From: Phocaeicola faecium
Lineage (GTDB): Bacteria > Bacteroidota > Bacteroidia > Bacteroidales > Bacteroidaceae
Assembly (NCBI RefSeq): GCF_014837055.1
Contig: NZ_JACSPQ010000010.1
Location: forward strand, 119,067-183,066
Direction: 5' to 3'
DNA: 64,000 bases
This document shows positions 16,452-25,638 of this stretch, one piece after another. The notes under the pieces are model-generated. The model was not told the DNA's origin, made no database searches, and worked only from the letters and a program-made list of their open reading frames with translations. Position 1 is the stretch's first letter. Each line of letters begins with the position of its first letter. The position numbers were made by a program, and so were the translations under genes.

Positions 16452-17498
16452 AGTGAATAGGGCGGGGAAATAAGAATATTCGAAAAACGGAGCTTGAAGC
16501 AAGAATATTATTCCCACCGCCATCGCTATAAACCAAAGCAGGATAAGGATAATCTTTGTTGAGGTAGACATGGGTTTCCACTTGCCGAAACCTTGCAGGA
16601 TGAGTTGCAGCAGTCCTACCACCGGGATACCGATAGCCAGCAGTCCGCAAACAGCTATGGTGATGGCGATAGTCGGCGAGTTGCCAATCAGATTCCAGTC
16701 GATATAAGGCAGGGTGTTATAAAAAGCTGCCGGGATGCTTACCAGTATGCCTGTAGCAGCCATAAGCAGTGCGAACAAAACAATCAGCCCTACCAACAAT
16801 GCCGGGGCGCAACAAATGGCTACGAGTATCAGGAACAGCTTCAGCAAGAATCCGATGACCGCCACAAAAGCATTGCCCAAGCGGTGGAGAAACGAGCGTG
16901 GCTTTTCGGAATGTGCAAACTCGTTGGCGCGTTCAAATCCGTTCGTCACCGTCTTGCCGATGTTGGTTACATTGATCGGTTCGCCGCGCATCTGCAACTT
17001 CTCGGTAGCCGTCTGCGCCATCGGGATGACAATCCAAGCTATCAGGTAAGCCAGTATCAGTCCGTGAACGAAGCATCCGAACACAATGAGTATGATACGC
17101 ACCCACGTGGGGTCCCATCCGAAGTAAGCCGAGATACCCGAAATCACACCTCCCAGTATGCGGTCGTCCGGATTACGGAACAGCCGGCGCGATATGTTTT
17201 TGTCGGTATCCTTCTTCTCTTGTTCCTCGTCCGCCTCATCATTTAAATCTTCCGGTTTACCCATGCGGGCTATCACGCTCTCCACTATCTCTATCGTTAT
17301 CACCTGCTTCCCGTCGCGGATACATTCGTTAAACAGTTCGGCGATGCGTGTTTCTATGTCGCGCACAATTTCATCCGCCCCTTCCTGCTTGCGGAAATGA
17401 TAGCGCAGGTTATTCAGGTAATTATCCAGTAAAACATAGGCATCCTCATCTATGTTATAAACGGTTCCGCCCAAATTGATTGTCAGTGTCTTTTTCAT
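16449..17498 (-). CDS. PspC domain membrane protein
   Basis: A 349-aa protein. Residues 1-100 are a soluble charged region. A PspC domain follows at about 105-165, with RRLFRNPDDRILGGVISGIS and the membrane segment IILIVFGCFVHGLILAYLIAWIVIPM. Four or more further hydrophobic segments extend to the C-terminus (for example LLKLFLILVAICCAPALLVGL). E. coli PspC senses envelope stress. Bacteroidetes versions are longer and less understood. Its start overlaps the padR stop by 4 bp (ATGA, 17495-17498), so the regulator and PspC protein form a coupled pair. A link to envelope or membrane stress is inferred. Confidence 0.88.
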   Translation of the reverse strand: MKKTLTINLGGTVYNIDEDAYVLLDNYLNNLRYHFRKQEGADEIVRDIETRIAELFNECIRDGKQVITIEIVESVIARMGKPEDLNDEADEEQEKKDTDKNISRRLFRNPDDRILGGVISGISAYFGWDPTWVRIILIVFGCFVHGLILAYLIAWIVIPMAQTATEKLQMRGEPINVTNIGKTVTNGFERANEFAHSEKPRSFLHRLGNAFVAVIGFLLKLFLILVAICCAPALLVGLIVLFALLMAATGILVSIPAAFYNTLPYIDWNLIGNSPTIAITIAVCGLLAIGIPVVGLLQLILQGFGKWKPMSTSTKIILILLWFIAMAVGIIFLLQAPFFEYSYFPALFT

Positions 17499-17842
17499 AA
17501 TATGTTAGCTGTTAGAAGTTTTTGTCTTAAGTGATTTACAGTATCCGAAAGGTCATCCCAAGCAGTTTCCAGTTCGGAGAGAAATTCTTCGCCTTGTTTC
17601 GTCAGTTGGTAGTACTTGCGGGGAGGCCCCTGTGTCGATTCCACCCACTCGTACGACAAGAGTCCATCGTTTTTTAACCGGGTGAGCAGCGGATAAAGCG
17701 TACCCTCTACCACAATCAGCTTGGCTTCTTTCAGCTTCATGATGATATCCGAAGCGTAGGATGCCTCCCGGTGTAACAGTAAAAGAATGCAGTATTCTAA
17801 CATCCCTTTACGCATCTGTGATTTTACATTGTCTACATTCAT
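17495..17842 (-). CDS. PadR family transcriptional regulator
   Basis: A 115-aa winged-helix repressor with the PadR core: QMRKGMLEYCILLLLHR, then GTLYPLLTRLKNDGLLSYEW (the recognition helix and wing, listed in part), then QGPPRKYYQLT and a C-terminal dimerisation helix. An open frame runs on to 17953 through a TTG codon, but the ATG at 17842 gives the family's usual N-terminus and lies 29 bp after a consensus -7 box. It is coupled to pspC by an ATGA overlap. PadR-PspC pairs usually regulate their own operon, so autoregulation is likely. Confidence 0.9.
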   Translation of the reverse strand: MNVDNVKSQMRKGMLEYCILLLLHREASYASDIIMKLKEAKLIVVEGTLYPLLTRLKNDGLLSYEWVESTQGPPRKYYQLTKQGEEFLSELETAWDDLSDTVNHLRQKLLTANIL

Positions 17843-17870
17843 TTGTATTTCAATAATTGTTTGTATGGCA

Positions 17871-17878
17871 CAAATATA
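17871..17878 (-). promoter_or_regulatory. -7 element of the padR-pspC operon
   Basis: TATATTTG on the minus strand, 29 bp upstream of the padR ATG at 17842. It supports that start over the TTG at 17953. Confidence 0.55.
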
Positions 17879-18043
17879 TGCTTTATTTAAATACCTTGTA
17901 TTACATAATACTTTATTTTTGATGTTTTTAACAAAAAAAGCTGCAAGGAGCAAGCCTTTGTGCGCACGAAATCGTATATTTGTACGCAGTACGAACTAAC
18001 AGCCTGTTTTAATGTTGCTTAGCTTGGTTTTGAAACCTGAAAA

Positions 18044-18123
18044 ATTCTACCCGTAGCGTTAACCAACGCTATGGGAAGAAAGGAGGAACTTATCCGCATG
18101 GGATGAGGGTTTCTTGCGGTAGT
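18044..18123. repeat. Copy of the 22-nt phased repeat family
   Basis: CTACCCG at 18047 and CTATGGG at 18069 are 22 nt apart. TATCCGCATGGG near 18091 and GCGGTAG at 18116 follow, with less exact spacing. It lies in the divergent spacer between padR and the TPR gene. Confidence 0.6.
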
Positions 18124-18211
18124 GTTTTGCAAGGCAAAATCACAGCCGGTTTCACGGTATGGCAAACGGGTGGAGGGCAATGCTTGAACAGACTATAAAT
18201 ACTTCATTATT

Positions 18212-19147
18212 ATGGGTTTATTATCATCCCTGTTCGGGGGAAGCAAAACAGATGGAAATCAGACCGGACAAGACGAGAAAAATTTTGAAATACTAAAATA
18301 CGATGGGATTCGCGCACGGAACATGGGGCAACTTGCCTACGCCATTAAATGTTTCGAGAGTGCCGTTGCGCTGAACGACGAACCGGAAACTCTGGGGCTG
18401 CTGGCAAACGCCTATTTGCAGACGGGACATTTGGAAGACGCCCGCCACACGTTGGAGCGGCTGACTGTAAAAGACGCTACGAACCTGAGTGCATGGCTGG
18501 CGCTTGCCAACGTATGTTATATGCAGGAAGACTATGCAACCATGAACGATGTTTGCCAGAAAGCGCTTGCCTTAGACGACAAAAACGCCACCGTGTATTA
18601 CCAGTCGGCACGTGCCGCTAAAGGATTGAAAAACGACTTGCAGGCAGTTGTGCTGCTGACCAAAGCCCTCGTGCAGGATGACGGGTTTATCAACGCCTAC
18701 CTGCTGCGCGCCGAAATCTTGTGGGAGATGCGTCAGGCGAAAGATGCGAAAGAAGACATACAGAAAGTGCTGCAACTGAGCCCCGACAGTGAAGAAGCTC
18801 TGTTGCTGAACGGAAAAATAGACGCGGCGTTGGGTAATGTGGAGGCGGCATTGCAAGGCATCGACCACGTAATATCGCTGAATCCTTTCCACGAAGAAGG
18901 TTACTTGCTGAAGGCAGGGATATTCCTCTTGCAAAAAGACTTTGACAAGGCGATTGATACGTATACCGAAGCGATGGAACTGATGGAAGATAACGCTCGC
19001 CTGTATCAGGAGCGCGGACGTGTTTATTTGCTGAAAGGCGATAAGGAAAAAGCCGCTGCCGACCTGAAGCGAGCCATCGAGCTGAACCCCGAAAGCGAAA
19101 ACCTGATAACGGGGAATTTTAAGAATTACGAAGCCAAGAACGGCTGA
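18212..19147 (+). CDS. Tetratricopeptide repeat protein
   Basis: A 311-aa soluble protein made almost entirely of TPR units, about seven, from residue 28 to the end. Examples of the repeat pattern are GQLAYAIKCFESAVALNDEP, DFDKAIDTYTEAMELMEDN and GDKEKAAADLKRAIELNPES. There is no signal peptide or lipobox. The N-terminal MGLLSSLFGGSK is short and basic. TPR stacks bind other proteins or peptides. The partner is unknown. It is a single gene 74 bp before hisH, which has its own promoter, so the two are not necessarily linked. Confidence 0.9.
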   Translation: MGLLSSLFGGSKTDGNQTGQDEKNFEILKYDGIRARNMGQLAYAIKCFESAVALNDEPETLGLLANAYLQTGHLEDARHTLERLTVKDATNLSAWLALANVCYMQEDYATMNDVCQKALALDDKNATVYYQSARAAKGLKNDLQAVVLLTKALVQDDGFINAYLLRAEILWEMRQAKDAKEDIQKVLQLSPDSEEALLLNGKIDAALGNVEAALQGIDHVISLNPFHEEGYLLKAGIFLLQKDFDKAIDTYTEAMELMEDNARLYQERGRVYLLKGDKEKAAADLKRAIELNPESENLITGNFKNYEAKNG

Positions 19148-19171
19148 AAGGAAACTTTTTGTTACAGATTC

Positions 19172-19201
19172 TTGGTGTGAACGTATAATTCGTTATTTTT
19201 G
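19172..19201 (+). promoter_or_regulatory. Promoter of the hisHAF-IE gene group
   Basis: TTG (19172-19174), a 19-nt spacer and TATTTTTG (19194-19201), 19 bp ahead of the hisH ATG. There is no room for a leader-peptide attenuator here. Confidence 0.75.
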
Positions 19202-19220
19202 CAAAAAATGAATTGACGGA

Positions 19221-19811
19221 ATGCAAGTAGCTATTATCAAATATAACGCCGGCAACCTTTTTTCGGTTGACTATGCGTTGAGGCGGCTCGGAGTGGAGCC
19301 TGTCATTACATCGGACAAGGAACTGTTGCTGAAGGCTGACAAGATTATTTTTCCCGGAGTGGGCGAGGCGGAAACCACCATGAACCACTTGCGGGCAAAC
19401 GGACTTGACCTTTTTATAAAAGACTTGAAACAACCCGTACTGGGCATCTGTTTGGGGATGCAGCTCATGTGCCGCCATTCGGAAGAGGGAGATACCGACT
19501 GTCTGGGTATTTTCGATACCGATGTGTGCCGTTTCCTCCCGAAGAAGCATGAGGATAAAGTGCCTCACATGGGATGGAACACGATAGGGCAGACATGCAG
19601 CCCGCTGTTTCGGGGGTTCGGGAAAGAAGAGTTCGTTTATTTCGTACACAGTTACTACGTTCCGGTGAATGTCCATACGGCAGCCGTAACCGATTATATC
19701 CTGCCTTTCAGCGCAGCGTTGCATAAAGATAATTTCTATGCCACGCAGTTTCATCCCGAAAAGAGCGGGAAGGTAGGCGAACGCATCCTTTCTAATTTTT
19801 TAAATCTCTAA
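19221..19811 (+). CDS. hisH: Imidazole glycerol phosphate synthase, glutaminase subunit
   Basis: A 196-aa class I glutamine amidotransferase that supplies ammonia to HisF for closure of the imidazole ring in histidine synthesis. The nucleophile cysteine is in PVLGICLGMQLM (about residue 81), and the His-Glu pair is in TQFHPEKSGKVG near the C-terminus. Length and motifs are standard. It is first in the run hisH-hisA-hisF-hisIE, with gaps of 12, 4 and 27 bp. Other his genes (G, D, C, B) are not in the window. Confidence 0.97.
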   Translation: MQVAIIKYNAGNLFSVDYALRRLGVEPVITSDKELLLKADKIIFPGVGEAETTMNHLRANGLDLFIKDLKQPVLGICLGMQLMCRHSEEGDTDCLGIFDTDVCRFLPKKHEDKVPHMGWNTIGQTCSPLFRGFGKEEFVYFVHSYYVPVNVHTAAVTDYILPFSAALHKDNFYATQFHPEKSGKVGERILSNFLNL

Positions 19812-19823
19812 ACCGATAACACT

Positions 19824-20543
19824 ATGATAGAACTGATTCCGGCTATCGACCTGATTGATGGAAAATGTGTCCGTCTGTCGCAGGGCGATTACGATACCAA
19901 ACAAATATATAATGAAAATCCGGTAGAGGTGGCGAAAGAATTTGAAGCGTACGGCATCCAGCGCCTGCATGTGGTCGATTTGGATGGTGCGGCTTCGCAG
20001 CACGTGGTAAACTATCGGGTGCTTGACCGTATAGCCGGGCAGACTTCGCTGAAAATTGATTTCGGCGGGGGCATCAAGAGCGATGAAGATTTGGTAATTG
20101 CTTTCGACAACGGGGCGCAGATGGTTACGCTGGGCAGTGTGGCGGTTAAACACCCGGAACTGTTCGACAAATGGCTCGGCATGTACGGAAGCGAGAAAAT
20201 CATCTTGGGTGCCGATACGAAGAACGGCAAAATAGCCGTGAACGGCTGGAAGGAAGAAAGTACGCAAGAATTGATGCCTTTTTTGGCAGACTATATAAAT
20301 AAAGGTGTAAAGAAGGTACTCTGTACAGACATCAGTCGCGACGGTATGCTGGAAGGACCTTCCGTAAACCTGTATAAGCAAATCATGGAGGCGCATCCGG
20401 AGCTGCACCTGATAGCCAGCGGCGGAGTAAGCCGGCTGGATGATATATTGGCTTTGGAAGCGGCGGGAATCCCGGCTGTGGTTTTCGGCAAAGCCCTCTA
20501 CGAAGGTCGTATCACGTTGAAAGAACTCAGCTCATTAATATAA
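19824..20543 (+). CDS. hisA: HisA ProFAR isomerase
   Basis: A 239-aa TIM-barrel enzyme that isomerises ProFAR to PRFAR, the substrate of HisH/HisF. It starts with [20 protein letters not shown], whose Asp is the catalytic base, and has the phosphate-binding loops DFGGGIKSD and [10 protein letters not shown]. The second catalytic Asp is in [10 protein letters not shown]. The protein is of usual length and sits 12 bp after hisH and 4 bp before hisF. Confidence 0.97.
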   Translation: MIELIPAIDLIDGKCVRLSQGDYDTKQIYNENPVEVAKEFEAYGIQRLHVVDLDGAASQHVVNYRVLDRIAGQTSLKIDFGGGIKSDEDLVIAFDNGAQMVTLGSVAVKHPELFDKWLGMYGSEKIILGADTKNGKIAVNGWKEESTQELMPFLADYINKGVKKVLCTDISRDGMLEGPSVNLYKQIMEAHPELHLIASGGVSRLDDILALEAAGIPAVVFGKALYEGRITLKELSSLI

Positions 20544-20547
20544 ATAT

Positions 20548-21300
20548 ATGTTAGCGAAACGAATTATCCCCTGTCTGGATATAAAAGACGGACAGACGGT
20601 GAAAGGAACAAACTTTGTCAATCTCCGCGAGGCAGGCGACCCCGTGGAGCTGGGCAAGATGTACAGCGAACAAGGAGCCGATGAACTGGTTTATTTAGAT
20701 ATAACCGCCAGCCACGAAGGACGCAAAACGTTTACCGACTTGGTACGCCGTATTGCCGCCGAAATCAATATACCTTTTACGGTAGGCGGAGGAATAGGCG
20801 AGCTGGCAGATGTCGATCGCCTGCTGAATGCAGGTGCAGATAAAGTTTCGGTCAATTCAGCGGCAATCCGTAATCCGCAGTTGGTGAATGATATAGCCAA
20901 ACATTTCGGCTCGCAGGTCTGTGTGGTGGCTATTGATGCACGCCAAACTCCGCAAGGATGGAAATGCTATCTGAACGGCGGACGTCTGGAAACCGACCGT
21001 TACCTGATGGATTGGGCAAAAGAAGTAAACGACAGAGGAGCGGGAGAAATTCTGTTTACCAGCATGGATCATGACGGCGTGAAAAACGGATATGCCAATG
21101 CTGCTTTGGCTGAATTGAGTGAAAGCCTTACCATCCCTGTAATCGCTTCGGGCGGCGCCGGGAAGAAAGAACATTTCCGCGACGCATTCTTGGAGGGCAA
21201 GGCGGATGCTGCACTGGCTGCCAGCGTCTTCCATTTCGGGGAAATACCCATCCCTGAATTAAAGGCTTACCTGCGCAGCGAAGGAATTAATATACGATAA
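20548..21300 (+). CDS. hisF: Imidazole glycerol phosphate synthase, cyclase subunit
   Basis: A 250-aa TIM barrel that closes the imidazole ring, releasing IGP and AICAR with ammonia from HisH. Landmarks are [19 protein letters not shown] (catalytic Asp), [10 protein letters not shown], and [12 protein letters not shown] with the second catalytic Asp. [11 protein letters not shown] near the C-terminus is the phosphate site. Family-standard length. It is part of the his run and 4 bp downstream of hisA. Confidence 0.97.
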   Translation: MLAKRIIPCLDIKDGQTVKGTNFVNLREAGDPVELGKMYSEQGADELVYLDITASHEGRKTFTDLVRRIAAEINIPFTVGGGIGELADVDRLLNAGADKVSVNSAAIRNPQLVNDIAKHFGSQVCVVAIDARQTPQGWKCYLNGGRLETDRYLMDWAKEVNDRGAGEILFTSMDHDGVKNGYANAALAELSESLTIPVIASGGAGKKEHFRDAFLEGKADAALAASVFHFGEIPIPELKAYLRSEGINIR

Positions 21301-21327
21301 TATGATGTAAAGCAATATAAAGAGAAT

Positions 21328-21939
21328 ATGGAACTTGATTTTGAAAAAATGAACGGACTTGTTCCGGCGATAATCCAAGATAATTATACCCAGAAAGTAT
21401 TGATGCTGGGGTTTATGAACAAAGAAGCGTATGACAAGACGGTAGAAACAGGTAAGGTAACCTTCTTCAGCCGCACAAAAAACAGATTGTGGACGAAGGG
21501 CGAAGAAAGCGGGAACTTCCTGCACGTGGTTTCGATTCAGGCAGACTGCGATAAGGATACCTTGTTGATAAAGGTACATCCCGAAGGTCCGGTCTGTCAT
21601 ACGGGAACAGATACTTGTTGGGGAGAGAAAAACGAGCAAGACATCATGTTCTTGAAAGAACTGCAAGACTTCATCGACAAACGCCACGCCGAGATGCCCG
21701 AAAAGTCGTATACCACCAGCCTGTTTAAGTCGGGGGTAAACAAAATGGCACAGAAGGTTGGCGAAGAAGCCGTAGAAACCATCATAGAAGCTTGTAACGG
21801 AACCGATGAACGGTTGATTTACGAAGGAGCGGATTTACTTTACCATCTGATTGTGCTGCTGACATCGAAGGGGTATCGCATTGAAGATTTGGCGCGCGAG
21901 CTGAAAGAACGCCATAGCGAAAACTGGAAAAAACACTGA
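21328..21939 (+). CDS. hisIE: HisIE: PR-AMP cyclohydrolase / PR-ATP pyrophosphatase
   Basis: A 203-aa fusion for the second and third steps of histidine synthesis. Residues 1-110 are HisI, with SRTKNRLWTKGEESGN and the zinc-binding CHTGTDTCW. Residues 115-203 are HisE, an all-helical MazG-like domain with KVGEEAVETIIEACN as its metal-binding helix. The fused arrangement is common in Bacteroidetes and enterics. It is the last his gene of the run and is 6 bp before the ATPase gene at 21946. Confidence 0.96.
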   Translation: MELDFEKMNGLVPAIIQDNYTQKVLMLGFMNKEAYDKTVETGKVTFFSRTKNRLWTKGEESGNFLHVVSIQADCDKDTLLIKVHPEGPVCHTGTDTCWGEKNEQDIMFLKELQDFIDKRHAEMPEKSYTTSLFKSGVNKMAQKVGEEAVETIIEACNGTDERLIYEGADLLYHLIVLLTSKGYRIEDLARELKERHSENWKKH

Positions 21940-21945
21940 TAACGC

Positions 21946-22623
21946 ATGGAAGAACAACCGTTAGTCTCCTATAAAAATGTGTCGATTAATCAGCAGGGCT
22001 TGGGAATCCTGTGCGATATAGATTTCGAACTGCACAAAGGCGAATTTGTTTACATAATCGGGAAAGTGGGAAGCGGAAAATCCACTTTCCTGAAAACCAT
22101 TTATGGCGAATTGGACGTATGCGAAGGTGAAGCATGGGTTTTGGGGTATAACATGCGTACCATTAAATATAAGAACATAGCGCCTTTGCGCCGTAAGCTG
22201 GGAATCGTTTTCCAAGACTTCCAGTTGCTTACTGACCGAACCGTATACGAGAACCTTGCATTTGTGTTGAAAGCAACCGGATGGAAAAACCGCGCCGAAA
22301 TCGATGAAAGAATCAACGAGGTGCTGGAACAGGTAGGCATGAGCAATAAAGGATATAAAATGCCCAACGAACTTTCGGGAGGTGAACAGCAACGAATCGT
22401 GATTGCGCGCGCTATTTTGAACAAGCCTGAAATTATACTGGCAGACGAACCGACCGGCAATTTGGACGTAGAAACCGGATGCCGGATTGTGGAATTGCTG
22501 CGTGAGATATGCAGTCAAGGGTCTGCCATCATCATGACAACCCATAATTTGAATCTGCTTTCAGAATACCCCGGCGAGGTATTCCGTTGTGAAAATCATC
22601 GAATGGTAAAGATCAGTTCCTAA
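21946..22623 (+). CDS. FtsE-like ABC transporter ATPase
   Basis: A 225-aa ABC ATPase with Walker A GKVGSGKST (about 40-48), signature LSGGEQQR, Walker B IILADEPTGNLD and the switch histidine in TTHN. It is closest in pattern to FtsE and the LolD/MacB-type subgroup. FtsE works with the membrane protein FtsX to activate septal peptidoglycan hydrolases. No FtsX-like gene is adjacent: hisIE is 6 bp upstream and pncB 11 bp downstream. The partner is therefore elsewhere, and the cell-division label rests on similarity only. Confidence 0.85.
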   Translation: MEEQPLVSYKNVSINQQGLGILCDIDFELHKGEFVYIIGKVGSGKSTFLKTIYGELDVCEGEAWVLGYNMRTIKYKNIAPLRRKLGIVFQDFQLLTDRTVYENLAFVLKATGWKNRAEIDERINEVLEQVGMSNKGYKMPNELSGGEQQRIVIARAILNKPEIILADEPTGNLDVETGCRIVELLREICSQGSAIIMTTHNLNLLSEYPGEVFRCENHRMVKISS

Positions 22624-22634
22624 TAGAAATATTT

Positions 22635-23807
22635 ATGGTAATAAAAACTATTTTAGATACAGATTTATATAAGTTTACCACTTCGTATGCTTATATCAAA
22701 TTGTTTCCGTATGCGGTAGGAACGTTTTCTTTTAAAGACCGCGATGAAACCGAATATACGGAAGGCTTTCTGAATGCTTTGAGAAATGAAATTCAGAACC
22801 TGAAGTTGGTGGCGTTGACAGAGGAAGAATTGGAATACATGTGCAGCCATTGCCGTTTTTTGCCTCGTGTGTATTGGGAGTGGCTTTCTTCGTTCCGCTT
22901 CGATCCGCAGAAAATTGAGGTCTATTTGGACGAAAACCGCCATCTGCACATGGAGGTAACCGACTATCTGTATAAAGTAACCCTTTATGAAGTTCCTTTG
23001 CTGGCTATCATATCCGAAATAAAGAATCAATTCCTGAATAGGATACCGGATAAGAACAGTATCTTGGAAAAATTGGAAGGGAAGATTGCTTTGTCGAACA
23101 ATCATGGAATGCTCTTTTCTGAATTTGGAACACGCCGTCGTTTTTCGTTTGAGGTACACGATATCGTTGTTGCCTATTTGAAGGAACACGCCCGTTTCTG
23201 TACGGGGACTTCAAACTGTTACTTTGCCATGAAGTACGATATGAAACCGATGGGGACGCATCCGCACGAGTGGTTTATGTTCCACGGAGCGCAATTCGGG
23301 TATAAACATGCCAATTATATGGCTTTGGAAAACTGGGTGAATGTTTACGATGGTGATTTAGGTACGGCACTGTCGGACACTTATACTTCAGACTCTTTTT
23401 TGAGTAACTTTAGCAGGAAACAGGCAAAGCTGTTCGACGGTGTCCGCTGTGATTCCGGCGATGAATTTGAGTTTATCGAACGCCTGATAGCACGTTATAA
23501 AGAGCTGGGCATTGACCCTACCACAAAGACTATCATCTTCAGCAATGCGCTTGATTTTGAAAAAGCATTGAGCATCTATGAATATTGTAAAGGAAAAATA
23601 CGCTGCTCATTTGGTATCGGTACCAACCTGACGAACGATACCGGTTATCAGCCTTCAAATATCGTGATGAAACTGTCGCGCTGTAAGATGAATCTGAACC
23701 AAGAATGGCGTGAATGTGTTAAATTGTCAGACGATATGGGTAAACACATGGGAAGTATCAGTGAAGTGGAAGCCTGTTTGCACGAATTAAGGATAGAAGG
23801 CGAATAA
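22635..23807 (+). CDS. pncB: Nicotinate phosphoribosyltransferase
   Basis: A 390-aa enzyme of NAD salvage that joins nicotinate and PRPP to make nicotinate mononucleotide. Typical PncB features are the start IKTILDTDLYKFTTSYAY, the phosphorylated-histidine motif MGTHPHEWFMFHGA, and the phosphate loop LFDGVRCDSGDEFEF. SFGIGTNLTNDTG near the C-terminus also fits. The length equals the E. coli enzyme (400 aa). It lies 11 bp after the FtsE-like gene and is probably the last gene of the his-ftsE-pncB unit. Confidence 0.96.
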   Translation: MVIKTILDTDLYKFTTSYAYIKLFPYAVGTFSFKDRDETEYTEGFLNALRNEIQNLKLVALTEEELEYMCSHCRFLPRVYWEWLSSFRFDPQKIEVYLDENRHLHMEVTDYLYKVTLYEVPLLAIISEIKNQFLNRIPDKNSILEKLEGKIALSNNHGMLFSEFGTRRRFSFEVHDIVVAYLKEHARFCTGTSNCYFAMKYDMKPMGTHPHEWFMFHGAQFGYKHANYMALENWVNVYDGDLGTALSDTYTSDSFLSNFSRKQAKLFDGVRCDSGDEFEFIERLIARYKELGIDPTTKTIIFSNALDFEKALSIYEYCKGKIRCSFGIGTNLTNDTGYQPSNIVMKLSRCKMNLNQEWRECVKLSDDMGKHMGSISEVEACLHELRIEGE

Positions 23808-23881
23808 AATGTCGAATAATTCCAATCAACGGCGTTGTTATGTGAATTTGTAGTTAAATCGGATAAAAAACTTTCATTTTA

Positions 23882-23912
23882 TTTGATTGTATCGAAAGAA
23901 TGTTTACCTTTG
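23882..23912 (+). promoter_or_regulatory. Promoter of the leu operon leader
   Basis: TTTG (23882-23885), 19 nt, then TACCTTTG (23905-23912). Transcription would start near 23918, about 20 nt before the leader-peptide ATG at 23937. Confidence 0.8.
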
Positions 23913-23936
23913 CAGCGTTAAAATAAAAAAGAAGAG

Positions 23937-24029
23937 ATGAATAGATTGTTTTTACATATTTTGCTATGCGGTTTGATTAATCTACTGGAAACCCCGGTGG
24001 GAAGTGAGTCGTGTGCATATAATTGTTAG
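23937..24029 (+). CDS. leuL: Leucine-rich leader peptide of the leu operon
   Basis: A 30-codon ORF starting ATG AAT AGA and ending TGT TAG. The first half is MNRLFLHILLCGLINLLETP: seven of 30 residues are Leu (positions 4, 6, 9, 10, 13, 16, 17), encoded by TTG, TTA, CTA and CTG codons, with two Ile. It begins 20 nt after the predicted transcription start and is followed by a terminator at 24052-24089 ahead of leuA. GGAAGTGAG (24000-24008, in the leader) is complementary to CTCACTTCC (24060-24068, in the terminator). This is the layout of leader-peptide attenuation: stalling at Leu codons when leucine is scarce would free the antiterminator. The upstream A-rich tract (AAAAAAGAAGAG) is only a weak ribosome site. 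The symbol is used by analogy. Confidence 0.8.
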   Translation: MNRLFLHILLCGLINLLETPVGSESCAYNC

Positions 24030-24051
24030 ATGTAAAAACAAAAATGATATA

Positions 24052-24089
24052 AAGCCTTTCTCACTTCCTTGTGCGAAAGGCTTTTTTTT
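24052..24089 (+). terminator. Attenuator terminator of the leu operon
   Basis: AAGCCTTTC/GAAAGGCTT pairs, extended by CAC/GTG across one mismatch, with loop TTCCTT and eight T. It sits 39 bp before leuA and after the operon promoter, so it must be conditionally bypassed. Confidence 0.88.
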
Positions 24090-24127
24090 GAAGTAACAAA
24101 TGATAAAAAGATAAAAGCAATCAGACT

Positions 24128-25624
24128 ATGAGTGACAGATTATTTATTTTCGACACTACGCTTCGCGATGGGGAACAGGTTCCCGGTTGTCAGTTGAATA
24201 CCGTAGAAAAGATTCAGGTAGCGAAACAACTGGAAGCGTTGGGAGTGGACGTTATTGAAGCAGGATTTCCGGTTTCAAGTCCGGGAGATTTTAATTCGGT
24301 GATTGAAATATCAAAGGCAGTAACATGGCCTACTATTTGTGCATTGACCCGTGCCGTTCAAAAAGATATCGATGTAGCTGCCGATGCTTTGAAATATGCC
24401 AAACACAAACGCATCCATACAGGTATCGGAACTTCCGACCCGCATATCAAATACAAGTTTAATTCCACCCGCGAGGAAATCATCGAACGTGCGGTGGCGG
24501 CTGTAAAATATGCCCGTAAATATGTAGACGATGTAGAGTTTTATGCCGAAGATGCTGGACGTACTGAAAATGAATATCTGGCTCGTGTGGTCGAAGCTGT
24601 GATCAAGGCGGGAGCTACCGTGGTGAATATTCCCGATACTACGGGCTATTGCTTGCCGGATGAATACGGTGCCAAGATAAAATATCTGATGGAGCATGTA
24701 GACGGCATTGACAAAGCGATAATCTCTACCCACTGTCATAACGATTTGGGTATGGCTACGGCCAATACCATCAACGGAGTGTTGAACGGTGCGCGTCAGG
24801 TAGAAGTTACAATAAACGGAATTGGTGAGCGTGCGGGAAATACTTCGCTGGAAGAGGTGGCAATGATATTACGTTGTCATAAAGACATTCATATTGATAC
24901 GAATATCAATACCCAGAAGATTTATCCTACCAGCCGAATGGTTTCCAGTCTGATGAACATGCCGGTTCAGCCCAATAAGGCAATCGTAGGACGCAATGCG
25001 TTTGCCCACTCTTCGGGTATTCACCAAGACGGTGTGTTGAAGAATGTACAGACTTATGAAATTATCAACCCGAAAGATGTGGGTATTGATGATAACGCCA
25101 TCGTACTGACGGCACGTAGCGGACGTGCAGCATTGAAACATCGTCTGCATGTGCTGGGGGTTGAAATGACTCAGGAGAAACTGGATAAGGTGTACGAAGA
25201 CTTCTTGAAACTTGCCGACAAGAAAAAAGATATTACCGACGATGATATTCTGGTTCTGGCGGGAGCAGACCGTAACGTAAACCATCATATTAAGTTAGAG
25301 TATCTTCAGGTGACGAGTGGGGTAGGAGTTCGTTCGGTTGCCAGCTTGGGATTGAATATTTCTGGAGAACATTTTGAAGCGGCAGCCACAGGAAACGGTC
25401 CGGTAGACGCTGCCATCAAAGCGGTGAAGCAGATTATAAAACGCCAGATGACGCTGAAAGAATTTACCATTCAGGCTATCAGCAAAGGAAGTGACGATGT
25501 AGGTAAAGTTCACATGCAGGTAGAGTATGACGGACAGATGTATTACGGCTTCGGTGCAAATACCGACATCATAGCCGCTTCGGTAGAGGCTTACATTGAT
25601 TGTATCAACAAATTCAGAAAATAA
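24128..25624 (+). CDS. leuA: 2-isopropylmalate synthase
   Basis: A 498-aa enzyme for the first committed step of leucine synthesis, condensing acetyl-CoA with 2-oxoisovalerate. The N-terminal TIM barrel opens [17 protein letters not shown] and includes the metal ligands in [15 protein letters not shown]. The linker and C-terminal LeuA dimer domain (about 390-498) bind leucine for feedback inhibition, so control operates at enzyme level as well as through the leader at 23937. It is the first structural gene of leuA-leuC-leuD-cimA-like-leuB. Length and domain order are standard. Confidence 0.96.
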   Translation: MSDRLFIFDTTLRDGEQVPGCQLNTVEKIQVAKQLEALGVDVIEAGFPVSSPGDFNSVIEISKAVTWPTICALTRAVQKDIDVAADALKYAKHKRIHTGIGTSDPHIKYKFNSTREEIIERAVAAVKYARKYVDDVEFYAEDAGRTENEYLARVVEAVIKAGATVVNIPDTTGYCLPDEYGAKIKYLMEHVDGIDKAIISTHCHNDLGMATANTINGVLNGARQVEVTINGIGERAGNTSLEEVAMILRCHKDIHIDTNINTQKIYPTSRMVSSLMNMPVQPNKAIVGRNAFAHSSGIHQDGVLKNVQTYEIINPKDVGIDDNAIVLTARSGRAALKHRLHVLGVEMTQEKLDKVYEDFLKLADKKKDITDDDILVLAGADRNVNHHIKLEYLQVTSGVGVRSVASLGLNISGEHFEAAATGNGPVDAAIKAVKQIIKRQMTLKEFTIQAISKGSDDVGKVHMQVEYDGQMYYGFGANTDIIAASVEAYIDCINKFRK

Positions 25625-25638
25625 CGAAACGAGAAAAA

